Virus record (IMG/VR): IMGVR_UViG_3300008267_000219
Coordinates: 1 to 49,732 of that record
From: a virus
Reading direction: 5' to 3' (one strand)
Length of the DNA stretch: 49,732 nucleotides
A program made the translations under genes and the position numbers. The notes below the pieces were generated by a model that searched no databases, was not told the origin of the DNA, and saw nothing but the letters and a program-made list of their open reading frames with translations. Below are positions 17,546 through 24,468 of the stretch, piece by piece (the stretch's first letter is position 1; each line of letters starts with the position of its first letter).

Positions 17546-18601
17546 ATGGAAGAAAATAAAGTTTTTGGTTTTTTATCTTTTTTAAATGAATCTAGAGGAA
17601 GAGCAAAGAAAGAAAAAATAAACATAGTTATACTAACGGGGGTTTCTGAAGAAAATAAAACTGCAGATTCTTTTGTTAAAGAATCCAAAAAAAGAGGATT
17701 TACCTGTCACGTAGTTAACGTTAACGATTCTTCTGTCATTATAGGGAAAGAGGAAAAAGATTATATTCAGGTAGAGGACAAAAAGATCGAAATAAGTAAA
17801 TCCGATACAGTTTTTATTCCAAGAAGAGGGGTAATTAGTAATTCATACACTAAGAAAGTCATGCTTCAGCTGCAGAAAGGTGGATACTTTACTTTGAACT
17901 CTTTAGAGTCCATGGACGTTTGCGAAAATAAATACGTTACTGCTCAGGTAATGGAGGAGTATGATCTTCCAGTTCCTAAATATTCATTAATACAAAACGA
18001 GCATGGACTAGACAAAGCTTTAATGGAAATAGGGGGTAAATTTCCTATCATCATGAAGCTTCTTTCCGGTACTCAAGGTATTGGAGTTTCTATAGTAGAT
18101 TCTTATGCTTCTTATAAATCTGTTTATCAGACCATCAAAAAACTAAATCCATCTTCTGAAATTTTAGTTCAGGAAAAAATAGATTCTAACTTTGACCTCA
18201 GAATACAGGTTATAGTTAAAAATCTAGGAGAAGTTAATTACGAAGAAAACCCAGATAATTTCATAGTTCTCGGAGCTATGAAAAGAAAAGCTATCAAAAA
18301 GGATTTCAGAACAAATTATTCTTTAGGGGGACAGGTTGAAAAATATAATCTTCCTGAAAAACTAAAAAGAATAGCTTGTAATGCAGCTGCGGCAGTAGGA
18401 TGTCATTGGTGCGGAGTTGATCTTATGATAGACTCTAAAAGTAAAAAGCCTTATATTCTAGAGGTCAACTCTTCTCCTGGAACTGAAGGTATATCAAAAG
18501 CTTTAGGAGTTCCTATTGTTGCTGAAGTCATAGACTATGTTTCGGATAAAGACAACTGGATTCTACCTGAATATTCTATAGGGTATTTAGAAATCCTTTA
18601 G
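17546..18601 (+). CDS. RimK-like ATP-grasp ligase with N-terminal leader
   Basis: 351 residues. The ATP-grasp fold of the RimK group is clear: MLQLQKGGYFTLNS, then ENKYVTAQVMEEYDLPVPKY, FPIIMKLLSGTQGIGV (ATP-binding lysine), EKIDSNFDLRIQVIV, and the metal site VDLMIDSKSKKPYILEVNSS with the E-x-N pair. RimK enzymes add glutamate or other amino acids to a carboxyl acceptor. Before the fold there is a leader of about 24 residues (MEENKVFGFLSFLNE) absent from normal RimK and similar to leaders on adenylate kinase and others here. The last residues, YSIGYLEIL, look like the first strand of a zinc-protease-like domain whose continuation lies in another frame. Confidence 0.88.
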   Translation: MEENKVFGFLSFLNESRGRAKKEKINIVILTGVSEENKTADSFVKESKKRGFTCHVVNVNDSSVIIGKEEKDYIQVEDKKIEISKSDTVFIPRRGVISNSYTKKVMLQLQKGGYFTLNSLESMDVCENKYVTAQVMEEYDLPVPKYSLIQNEHGLDKALMEIGGKFPIIMKLLSGTQGIGVSIVDSYASYKSVYQTIKKLNPSSEILVQEKIDSNFDLRIQVIVKNLGEVNYEENPDNFIVLGAMKRKAIKKDFRTNYSLGGQVEKYNLPEKLKRIACNAAAAVGCHWCGVDLMIDSKSKKPYILEVNSSPGTEGISKALGVPIVAEVIDYVSDKDNWILPEYSIGYLEIL

Positions 18602-18657
18602 TTCATGAAGCTAAGACCCGAACAGGAAAAATCGTTAACGAAAGACCTATAATTGAA

Positions 18658-18897
18658 TTGGATATAGAATTTAATGGAAGGATCTACGATAAAGTAAAAA
18701 TAGCTCCGGTGGATAGAACCGATTTTTCTGCTCCTTTCCTAGTAAATAGAATATTCATGAATAGAATAGGGGTTAAAATAGATCCAGATAGAGAATTTTT
18801 AGTTACCAAAGAGATAAACGGGTATACAAAAAATAAAACAGGACTAGGATTTGGTAAAGCTAAAGGAGATCCTCACTCGGGAATAAAATTCGAATAA
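18658..18897 (+). CDS. Remnant of a RimK-associated zinc-protease-like domain (PF05618 type), out of frame
   Basis: The frame is open from 18571 to 18897, but the only plausible start codon is TTG at 18658. The residues RPIIELDIEFNG, then DRTDFSAPFLVNR and KIDPDREFLVT, match the C-terminal half of the ATP-dependent zinc-protease-like domain often found with RimK-type ATP-grasp enzymes. The domain's first strand seems to be the IGYLEI that ends the upstream gene, in a frame one base different, and its D-T-G-A segment is missing. So this is probably a fused domain broken by deletion and frameshift, or a separately started fragment. A sequencing error is possible. Confidence 0.5.
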   Translation: MDIEFNGRIYDKVKIAPVDRTDFSAPFLVNRIFMNRIGVKIDPDREFLVTKEINGYTKNKTGLGFGKAKGDPHSGIKFE

Positions 18898-18898
18898 T

Positions 18899-19180
18899 TT
18901 AATAGTGAAATCTTTGGACCTGGTCGGATTGGGTATATTGAAAATTTGGACCAGGGGTAAGAACGAAAGATAGTCCTTCTCCGTCTGATAGATTATACAA
19001 TTCTCTTATGTAAGATTCAGCTTCCCCACATTTTTCTATATCAATTTTGATTTTTTTGCAAATGTCATTGGAGATGGAAAATATCTTATCTTCAAAATTT
19101 TGGGAGTCCTGGAAGTTAAAATATTTTTCATATTTTTCCAGGAATCTCTTAATTTCCGATTTTTCCCTGATGGATAACAT
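18899..19180 (-). CDS. Hypothetical protein, minus strand
   Basis: 93 residues, not recognised; charged helical N-terminal part (MLSIREKSEIKRFLEKYEKY). Its start is one base beyond the stop of the ribbon-helix-helix gene on the same strand, so the two form a small minus-strand operon facing the ATP-grasp unit. Confidence 0.6.
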   Translation of the reverse strand: MLSIREKSEIKRFLEKYEKYFNFQDSQNFEDKIFSISNDICKKIKIDIEKCGEAESYIRELYNLSDGEGLSFVLTPGPNFQYTQSDQVQRFHY

Positions 19181-19181
19181 T

Positions 19182-19361
19182 TTAATCCTCTGTGGTCTTA
19201 CCTAGATTTTTTCTGATAAGTCTTCTGATGTAATGAGAAACCGAAATAGGAGCTTCTCCTTTAGAAAGAGCTTCTTTAGAAATCTTTCTTGTAAGATCGG
19301 TTAAATCTTCTTCCGAGATTAAAACCTGAAGCTTTTCCGTTTTTTCTTGACTCTTAGCCAT
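19182..19361 (-). CDS. Ribbon-helix-helix DNA-binding protein
   Basis: 59 residues. The pattern is that of the Arc/MetJ/CopG fold: a beta strand KLQVLIS (residues 10-16), a first helix EEDLTDLTRKISKEAL, a turn, and a second helix SVSHYIRRLIRKNL. Such proteins bind DNA as dimers through the strand pair. A symmetric array of TTGTTCA half-sites lies 69 bases beyond its start, in front of the oppositely directed gene, so it may be the regulator that binds there. That link is inference from position. Confidence 0.7.
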   Translation of the reverse strand: MAKSQEKTEKLQVLISEEDLTDLTRKISKEALSKGEAPISVSHYIRRLIRKNLGKTTED

Positions 19362-19374
19362 ATTATTTTTTTTA

Positions 19375-19385
19375 TTTTATATATC
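19375..19385 (-). promoter_or_regulatory. GATATATAAAA late-promoter-like motif (minus strand)
   Basis: On the minus strand GATATATAAAA lies 13 bases before the start of the ribbon-helix-helix gene, followed by an A-rich leader. Confidence 0.4.
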
Positions 19386-19429
19386 TAAATCGGAATTTAT
19401 TTTCTTTTCTTTCCGTTAAATTTTAAAAT

Positions 19430-19484
19430 TTGTTCAATAAAATGGATTGTTCATTGACAATGAACACCAAAAAATAATGAACAA
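19430..19484. promoter_or_regulatory. Symmetric operator array of four TTGTTCA half-sites
   Basis: Two half-sites read TTGTTCA (19430-19436 and 19447-19453) and two read TGAACA(A) (19461-19466 and 19478-19484). The inner pair forms the palindrome TGTTCATT-GAC-AATGAACA, centred at 19457. The outer pair are exact mirror images about the same centre, each 17 bases from its inner neighbour. The array abuts the T run of the promoter ending at 19516, so a bound protein could block or activate it. Confidence 0.75.
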
Positions 19485-19516
19485 TTTTTTTTTCTACGAA
19501 TAATTTTGTATATTTG
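19485..19516 (+). promoter_or_regulatory. Bacteroidota-type promoter
   Basis: T run, TCTACG, ten bases, TATATTTG (19509-19516). Same layout and spacing as the promoters at 12014, 33138, 33463 and 40234. Directly downstream of the operator array and 23 bases before the ATG at 19540. Confidence 0.7.
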
Positions 19517-19539
19517 ATAAAATTTAAAATTTAATAATT

Positions 19540-19710
19540 ATGGCACCACAGATTATCTATTTGTCTTTAGTTTTTATTGGTCTTCTTATTGCAGCAAATC
19601 AGCACGGTAAAGAAAGAACCCCACACAACTTTTGGGTTACCCTGGTTGCAACTTTTATTTCCATTTCTATCCTTTACTGGGGAGGATTTTTTTCAGTAAT
19701 TTTCGGATAA
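19540..19710 (+). CDS. Small membrane protein (two transmembrane segments)
   Basis: 56 residues. Two membrane segments (IIYLSLVFIGLLIA and LVATFISISILYWGGFF) flank the loop ANQHGKERTPHNFW. Small phage membrane proteins with an ANQHGK loop and a YWGGFF end are common in tailed phages; function unknown. It lies behind the operator and promoter and is probably the first gene of the cca transcript. Confidence 0.7.
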   Translation: MAPQIIYLSLVFIGLLIAANQHGKERTPHNFWVTLVATFISISILYWGGFFSVIFG

Positions 19711-19729
19711 CCATTTATTAAAATAAAAA

Positions 19730-20473
19730 ATGCCACAGATATTCAAAGTTGGAGGATGTATAAGAGATGAAATTCTTGGGATAGAATCTAAGGATATTGA
19801 TTTCACATTTGTCCTAGATAACCTAGATAGAACCGTAGAAGAAGGATTTGAAATAATGACTAAGTGGCTAGAACACAAAGAATTTACTATATTTCTTTCT
19901 ACCCCAGAGATGTTTACTATCAGAGCAAAATTTCCTAAGGGAGATCTTAATGAAGGACTGGTAGCTGATTTTGTTCTTGCAAGAAAAGAGGTAGGATACA
20001 AGGAAGGAACAAGACAGCCCATTCTTGAGCTAGGAACTCTTGAAGACGATCTAATCAGAAGGGATTTTACCCTCAATGCAATGGCAGTTGACTACGATGG
20101 TAATCTAATAGATTTATTTGGAGGTAAGGAAGATTTGGAAAAAGGTATATTGAGAACTCCATTAGATGCACATATTACTATGATGGATGATCCTTTGAGA
20201 ATTCTAAGAGCTTTAAGATTTAGTATTACAAAAGGATTCACGATAGACGATTCAATCTGGGTAGCTATACACAGAAAACGTAATCCACAAATCCTAGAAA
20301 AATTAGAAAAGGTTGTTTCTGCAGAAAGAATTAGAGAAGAAGTTTTTAAAATGATGAAAGCTGATACTGTTAAAACATTGGAGTTATTCAGGGAAGTTGA
20401 AGATACCCTACCTGGATTTACCGCCTTGGTATTTGGTAGAGGACTTTGGTTAAAACCAACATTTGAATTATAA
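19730..20473 (+). CDS. cca: tRNA nucleotidyltransferase (CCA-adding enzyme), short form
   Basis: 247 residues. Class II nucleotidyltransferase head: VGGCIRDEILG, the catalytic pair in KDIDFTF, then RRDFTLNAMAVD, DPLRILRALRF and the neck motif SAERIREE. The body and tail domains of the usual 400-residue enzyme are missing. It restores or adds CCA ends to tRNA-like RNAs. The phage tmRNA 2 kb downstream has no encoded CCA, and neither does the tRNA-like element at 24368, so both would depend on this or the host enzyme. A poly(A) polymerase of the same superfamily is the alternative. Confidence 0.87.
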   Translation: MPQIFKVGGCIRDEILGIESKDIDFTFVLDNLDRTVEEGFEIMTKWLEHKEFTIFLSTPEMFTIRAKFPKGDLNEGLVADFVLARKEVGYKEGTRQPILELGTLEDDLIRRDFTLNAMAVDYDGNLIDLFGGKEDLEKGILRTPLDAHITMMDDPLRILRALRFSITKGFTIDDSIWVAIHRKRNPQILEKLEKVVSAERIREEVFKMMKADTVKTLELFREVEDTLPGFTALVFGRGLWLKPTFEL

Positions 20474-20474
20474 T

Positions 20475-20711
20475 ATGAAAAGAGTATTAATTTTAATATC
20501 GATTACATTTCTAATTGCGAGTTGTAATGAGAATCTCGGGCCAAAAGCTCCAAATTCAAAAAGAATGGAATTGGATCCAGAATCAAAATACCATGATCAG
20601 AACTACAAAGTATACACTCTTGAAGGATGTGAATATATTCTTGTAGGTGGTGGTAATGGTCAATGGGGTTCTCATAAAGGGAATTGTAAAAATCGTATTC
20701 ATCAAAAGTGA
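20475..20711 (+). CDS. Small lipoprotein
   Basis: 78 residues from the ATG at 20475. Signal peptide MKRVLILISITFLIASC with lipobox L-I-A-S-C, so likely lipid-anchored after cleavage. A central motif GCEYILVGGGNGQWGSHKGN may form a small beta domain. Starts one base after the cca stop. Confidence 0.7.
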   Translation: MKRVLILISITFLIASCNENLGPKAPNSKRMELDPESKYHDQNYKVYTLEGCEYILVGGGNGQWGSHKGNCKNRIHQK

Positions 20712-20905
20712 AAGGGTTTATAAAATATACACTTCTTTGGGTATCCCAAAATCTATCTATTCCATTTTGGACGATAGGGCATATACATCTGATGACCAGT
20801 ATATATGAGGATCTTCATGAGATAATTGCTTCGATAGGAATGAATATTATAGTAGCATTAGGATTTATAGTAGGGTATTTAGAAGAGAGAAAAAAAGAGA
20901 AATGA
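20708..20905 (+). CDS. Small membrane protein
   Basis: 65 residues with a GTG start in the GTGA overlap with the upstream stop. Hydrophobic stretches (YTLLWVSQNLSIPFWTIG and NIIVALGFIVGYL) suggest two membrane segments; basic C-terminus. Function unknown. Confidence 0.55.
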   Translation: MKGFIKYTLLWVSQNLSIPFWTIGHIHLMTSIYEDLHEIIASIGMNIIVALGFIVGYLEERKKEK

Positions 20906-21501
20906 GAAATTTTATAGATATCAAAAAATTCTATCCCGATTATTTGGAGTGCGAAAACTATTCTATATTTAAGAAGAATCTGGAAGAAGAAGATTTGATC
21001 CATTGGAAAGGTAATGTCGGAGAACTATACAAGGACAAAGTCCAAATAGGGAAAGAATATATTTTTTTGTATCACAAAGGACTTCAAAAAACTATGATGT
21101 CCGATCACGAATCAGAAACCATAACGAACCAAAAATTTATAGATTCTGCTAAAGGGGATGTTCTAATTTTTGGACTGGGTCTTGGCCTTATAGTTTTTCC
21201 TCTTATGAAAGAGAAAGAGATTAATAGAATAGTTATTGTTGAATTGGACAATGGACTAATCGAAATGGTTTCTCCTATGATTAAATTTTTCGGGGATTCA
21301 AATAAGATTGAAATCTTTCAAGGAAATTGTTTTTCCTGGAGAACAGAAGAAAAATTCGATACCATATATTTTGACATATGGGAAGTGATAGATGAAAAAT
21401 CATTCGGGGAAATGGAATATCTGGAAAGTAAATACAGGAAAAACTTAAGAGAAGGAGGATGGATGGATAGCTGGTGTTCGGAATTAGAGGGTAAAAAATA
21501 A
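20902..21501 (+). CDS. Methyltransferase-fold protein, spermidine synthase-like
   Basis: 199 residues. The nucleotide-binding loop VLIFGLGLGLIVFPL and the following acidic strand RIVIVELDNGLIEMV are typical of class I SAM-dependent enzymes. KFDTIYFDIWEV corresponds to the aspartate-containing strand of spermidine synthases. It is short compared with true spermidine synthases (about 280), so the substrate is uncertain. Overlaps the upstream gene by four bases. Confidence 0.65.
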   Translation: MRNFIDIKKFYPDYLECENYSIFKKNLEEEDLIHWKGNVGELYKDKVQIGKEYIFLYHKGLQKTMMSDHESETITNQKFIDSAKGDVLIFGLGLGLIVFPLMKEKEINRIVIVELDNGLIEMVSPMIKFFGDSNKIEIFQGNCFSWRTEEKFDTIYFDIWEVIDEKSFGEMEYLESKYRKNLREGGWMDSWCSELEGKK

Positions 21502-21511
21502 ATTTAAATAA

Positions 21512-21751
21512 ATGAAAAAGTCAACAATTTTTATGGTATCTTTAGTATTTCTAATGGTATCTTGTAACGGAAAAAAATACAGGATAAGTGATTCCCGGGG
21601 AAATTATTATCATACAAATTCTTACGAGACCGTAGAAGAAGGGTGTATTAAATTTAAAGATCTGTGTACTTGCAATAAAGAAGAAGATGGGGACGAAATT
21701 AAAATATGCGGGTCTTATACAATAACCGAAAATGAAATAGAAGAAAAATGA
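21512..21751 (+). CDS. Small lipoprotein
   Basis: 79 residues. Signal peptide MKKSTIFMVSLVFLMVSC with lipobox L-M-V-S-C. The mature part has three more cysteines (GCIKF, LCTCN) and an acidic end. Function unknown. Confidence 0.68.
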   Translation: MKKSTIFMVSLVFLMVSCNGKKYRISDSRGNYYHTNSYETVEEGCIKFKDLCTCNKEEDGDEIKICGSYTITENEIEEK

Positions 21752-21957
21752 AAGAAGAAATGTGCTCTATGAAAGAAATAAAATCCCCTTGCCGAACTTT
21801 TCAATTCGGGGGAGATCCTGAACTTATCCATGTTATTAAAACTGGATTTAAAAACAGATATATGATAGTTCACGAGGATGCATACGAATTCCTATTAGGA
21901 AAAGTGGAATTTAAAACCAGAGAAGAAATTAAAAAGATTTATGATATAGAAATTTGA
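21748..21957 (+). CDS. Small hypothetical protein
   Basis: 69 residues, overlapping the upstream gene by four bases (ATGA). Not recognised; two cysteines near the N-terminus (MCSMKEIKSPC). Confidence 0.55.
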   Translation: MKEEMCSMKEIKSPCRTFQFGGDPELIHVIKTGFKNRYMIVHEDAYEFLLGKVEFKTREEIKKIYDIEI

Positions 21958-21958
21958 T

Positions 21959-22252
21959 ATGAAATTTTCAGGACCTTATGGAGAATACGAAATAGACATT
22001 AAAATGTCTAAGTACACTAATGGACAACATAGAATGGATTTCATAGATATAGAAGACGGATTCCCGGTTTTAGTTGCAAGCGTTTCCATACAAGAGAACA
22101 TTTCTTCAGACGAGATAGCTATAAAAGACTATTCGGAAAACGAAGGGGTTTTAAAATTCTTAATGGAAAAAGGGATAGTATCTTCACCTTTAAAGTATTT
22201 TAACAGTGGTTTTGTGAGGATCCCCCTATGTAAATTGATGAAACATTTTTAA
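21959..22252 (+). CDS. Hypothetical protein
   Basis: 97 residues, not recognised; mainly beta by appearance (GPYGEYEIDIKMSKY). Starts one base after the previous stop. Confidence 0.6.
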   Translation: MKFSGPYGEYEIDIKMSKYTNGQHRMDFIDIEDGFPVLVASVSIQENISSDEIAIKDYSENEGVLKFLMEKGIVSSPLKYFNSGFVRIPLCKLMKHF

Positions 22253-22268
22253 TAACGAGTATATAAAT
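22240..22268 (+). promoter_or_regulatory. Putative promoter: GAAACATTTTT plus GTATATAAAT
   Basis: GAAACATTTTT (22240-22250), TAACG, then GTATATAAAT (22259-22268). The first element recurs at 23050 and 24944, again with A/T-rich -10-like sequence after it. It precedes the lipoprotein gene and the tmRNA. Confidence 0.4.
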
Positions 22269-22324
22269 ACAACCTTAAGTCACCATAGGTTAAATTGGGG
22301 ACAAAACAATAAAAATAAACTAAA

Positions 22325-22510
22325 ATGAAAAGATTTTTCTTTGCTATTTTTGTTTCTTCAGCTATTTTAGTTTCTTCTTGTTCAGGAAACGAAGCTACAG
22401 GAAATGCTACTGAAAATGCAACTACTGCAGCTACAGCTGATGCAACAGCAGAATCAACTGCTAACTCTACAGCGAACGTAACAGTTGATGCTGATTCTAC
22501 TTCTAAGTAA
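22325..22510 (+). CDS. Low-complexity lipoprotein
   Basis: 61 residues. Signal peptide MKRFFFAIFVSSAILVSSC with lipobox L-V-S-S-C, then a mature part made almost only of A, T, N, S, E and D (GNATENATTAATADATAEST). Likely a disordered, lipid-anchored surface or lumen peptide. It is the first gene of the unit that ends with the tmRNA. Confidence 0.7.
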   Translation: MKRFFFAIFVSSAILVSSCSGNEATGNATENATTAATADATAESTANSTANVTVDADSTSK

Positions 22511-22519
22511 TAGAAGAAA

Positions 22520-22545
22520 GTCGAGAGATAAACGTATCTCTCGAC
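22520..22545 (+). terminator. Perfect 11-bp hairpin between lipoprotein gene and tmRNA
   Basis: GTCGAGAGATA pairs with TATCTCTCGAC over the loop AACG. There is no T run afterwards, so it may be a transcript-end or processing hairpin that helps release the tmRNA 5' end 16 bases downstream. Confidence 0.5.
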
Positions 22546-22561
22546 TATAAACAAAACTATT

Positions 22562-23001
22562 GGGCCTGTTTTTGGATTTGACGGGTGAAGGTAGTTCTTT
22601 GAAATGCAGGCCGTGTTAGATGGAAACACGATAATCACCTATCAAGCTATAAACGCAAACACATATAACACAGAGGATATGATGAGTATCCCAACTTCAA
22701 TTACAGCACCAGTTGTTGTGGCTGAAGAGGTAGAGTCGCTATTGGCAGCTTAACCGGCGGGTCTCGCTTACCTAGGAACAGAAAGGCGATGGTGGAGTCG
22801 GACCTATCATAAGGTCCAATGGAAATTCGGTTCATACCGAAGAGTACGATGACTGAGCGGTTTAAGTCATAAAAAGAAACGCAAAAGTTTGGTAGGATCT
22901 AAAACTACATAGTTTGTTCATTTAGAAAAAATGAACTAAGCCTGTGAATGAGTTTTATTGGGCATTCATTACGGACGAGCGTTCGAGTCGCTCCAGGTCC
23001 A
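22562..23001 (+). ncRNA. ssrA: Transfer-messenger RNA with a long tag frame
   Basis: 440 nt. The 5' end GGGCCTG pairs with CAGGTCC at 22994-23000, leaving discriminator A at 23001 and a G3-U70 pair, the alanine identity element. GGATTTGACGGG near the 5' end is the conserved tmRNA D-loop region. The T arm is GAGCG-TTCGAGT-CGCTC. GCAGGC (22606-22611) pairs with GCCTGT (22940-22945) as the long helix, and a CGTGTT/AACACG hairpin fits the first pseudoknot. The tag frame resumes at GCA 22655 and ends at TAA 22751. It encodes 32 residues starting ANTYNTED and ending EEVESLLAA, much longer than usual but with a ClpXP-type LAA end. CCA is not encoded. Confidence 0.93.
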
Positions 23002-23007
23002 CTTTCT

Positions 23008-23039
23008 AACCCCTCCTTAAAAAGAGGGGTTTATTTTTT
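23008..23039 (+). terminator. Rho-independent terminator of the tmRNA
   Basis: AACCCCTC pairs with GAGGGGTT over an eight-base A-rich loop and is followed by a T-rich tract ending in six T residues. Confidence 0.88.
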
Positions 23040-23096
23040 AAATAAATTTGAAACATTTTTAATAAATTAAGTAATAAAAGTAAATTAAAAAAAATT

Positions 23097-24017
23097 ATGG
23101 GAAAACATTCATTATCATCTAAAGGACTATCTTTATCTCAAGCTCAATCTATTTCTAATCTTTGTAACCAAAGATCCAGGGAAATTGCATCTAAATTATC
23201 TACAGTTAATAACTTCTCTAGAACCCTTAAAATTGGGGAAGAAGAATACACAGAGACCGTAGGAGTTTCTATGCCTTCGAATGTGGTTGAACTTCTTTTA
23301 GAAAAATCTGAGCTTCATTCAGCTCAAGCTTTTCTGATGGAAAATATAAGAGCCAAAGACGATTTAATAAAATCCATCCAAAAAGAGGTATTTGATTACG
23401 AATCCCAAACCCCTTATCCTCAGAGAGAACCATTGGAAATTTTTAGGGATCATCCCCATCAAGACGAGTCTTGGGCTTGGGACCAGCTTTCCAATTCGGA
23501 ATATAATGAATACCTGGAGGCAGAATCAAGAGCTTCTCACATCGGCCAGTTTATACATAAGGGAGGAATCCTGGATAAGCTAAGAAATGAATTGCCAACT
23601 ATTAAAACTCTTGAATGGATGGAGGTAGAAGAAGGGAAGAAAACCCCTATGAAGGTTGCTATCCATCACAATTCAGAAGATCTATTAGTACTTCACGAGG
23701 AATTAGCAGCTCACCACAGAAAAGCAGAGCAGAGAGTTAACTACTTTAAGGCTAAGATTAAAAATCTTTTAACCACCGCTAATTCAGAGATCTCTAAATC
23801 CAATTCGGTAAAACAGAATGAGGTTAATGCTAGAAATAAGGAGATAATGGAGGCTTACGAAAAAGCTTGTAACGAATGGGAGGGACAGAATGCCAAAGCT
23901 CTTCACGAATTTGAGGAGAAAAGACAAAATAGAATTTCTGAAATCGCAGGAATGAGAATCGAAGTAGATCCTAGATTCCAAAAGACGATAGATCTTTTCT
24001 TAAAGGATTTAGATTAA
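23097..24017 (+). CDS. Hypothetical helical protein
   Basis: 306 residues, not recognised. Long charged helices, probably coiled coil in the C-terminal third (NARNKEIMEAYEKACNEWEG). No signal peptide or membrane segment. GAAACATTTTT at 23050 may be part of its promoter. A terminator follows, so it is a single-gene unit. Confidence 0.68.
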   Translation: MGKHSLSSKGLSLSQAQSISNLCNQRSREIASKLSTVNNFSRTLKIGEEEYTETVGVSMPSNVVELLLEKSELHSAQAFLMENIRAKDDLIKSIQKEVFDYESQTPYPQREPLEIFRDHPHQDESWAWDQLSNSEYNEYLEAESRASHIGQFIHKGGILDKLRNELPTIKTLEWMEVEEGKKTPMKVAIHHNSEDLLVLHEELAAHHRKAEQRVNYFKAKIKNLLTTANSEISKSNSVKQNEVNARNKEIMEAYEKACNEWEGQNAKALHEFEEKRQNRISEIAGMRIEVDPRFQKTIDLFLKDLD

Positions 24018-24367
24018 ATAAAACTGGGGTAAAAGAGAAATAGTCAAAAGATGATTTTCTCTTTTTTTGTGATTGAAGGATAGAGTTTCAAGACTGCATA
24101 AGAAAATGATACGTTTAATCATCAACTATTGTTAGGGATCTTGATCCCTGATCTGAATTTCCGCTCTTTCTACAAAACCCAAAAACTGAGATAGAACTCA
24201 AACGATATACAAGTTACTCTTCTACGGTTGAGATAATTGGATATCAAAAAAGGACTTAGTTTTTACCTTTGCCTTTGCTGTAGAAGGAGGCCTTTGACAT
24301 AGATTTAGATTTAGACATTGTCTATATTCTTTATTCTTTGATCAACCCAGTTTTTTAAATATTGAGA
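24018..24367. other. Intergenic stretch, mostly unexplained
   Basis: After the terminator at 24031 about 300 bases hold no convincing protein gene. A GGGATC-TT-GATCCC hairpin (about 24135) is visible. On the minus strand a 20-codon frame in 24248-24319 encodes a lysine/serine-rich peptide starting MSKSKSMSKASFYSKG, too short to call. The stretch runs into the tRNA-like element, so it could be leader RNA or the remains of a tRNA cluster. Confidence 0.5.
24031..24068 (+). terminator. Rho-independent terminator
   Basis: AAAAGAGAAA pairs with TTTCTCTTTT over a 15-base loop and continues into T residues, just after the stop at 24017. Confidence 0.75.
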
Positions 24368-24435
24368 GACCATGGAGCGTGTAGGAGAACGCACCCTTTA
24401 AGGGAGAATAACAGGTTCGAGTCCTGTCTTGGTTT
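24368..24435 (+). tRNA. tRNA-like element with shortened anticodon arm
   Basis: The T arm is perfect: ACAGG-TTCGAGT-CCTGT (24411-24427). The acceptor GACCATG pairs with CTTGGTT with one T-T mismatch, and two more flanking pairs are possible. The D arm is GCGT-GTAGGAGA-ACGC with the loop G-G pair. Only 17 bases remain between D and T arms instead of about 22, and they fold as CCC-TTTAA-GGG plus a six-base variable region. A normal 5-bp stem with a 7-base anticodon loop cannot form, so no anticodon is assigned. It may be a decayed tRNA, a mimic or a decoy. CCA is not encoded. Confidence 0.5.
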
Positions 24436-24468
24436 CATCGATGCGTTCTTTGAAATAAAAATAAAAAT

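Noticed and set aside
18595-18601. Programmed -1 frameshift between the ATP-grasp gene and the protease-like remnant
   Set aside because: No X-XXY-YYZ slippery heptamer is present at the crossing, so mutation or error is more likely.
24397-24403. Reading CTTTAAG as an anticodon loop (anticodon TTA, ochre suppressor)
   Set aside because: The flanking stem would have two mismatches in five pairs and would take bases needed by the D arm; the 3-bp hairpin fits better but gives no anticodon.
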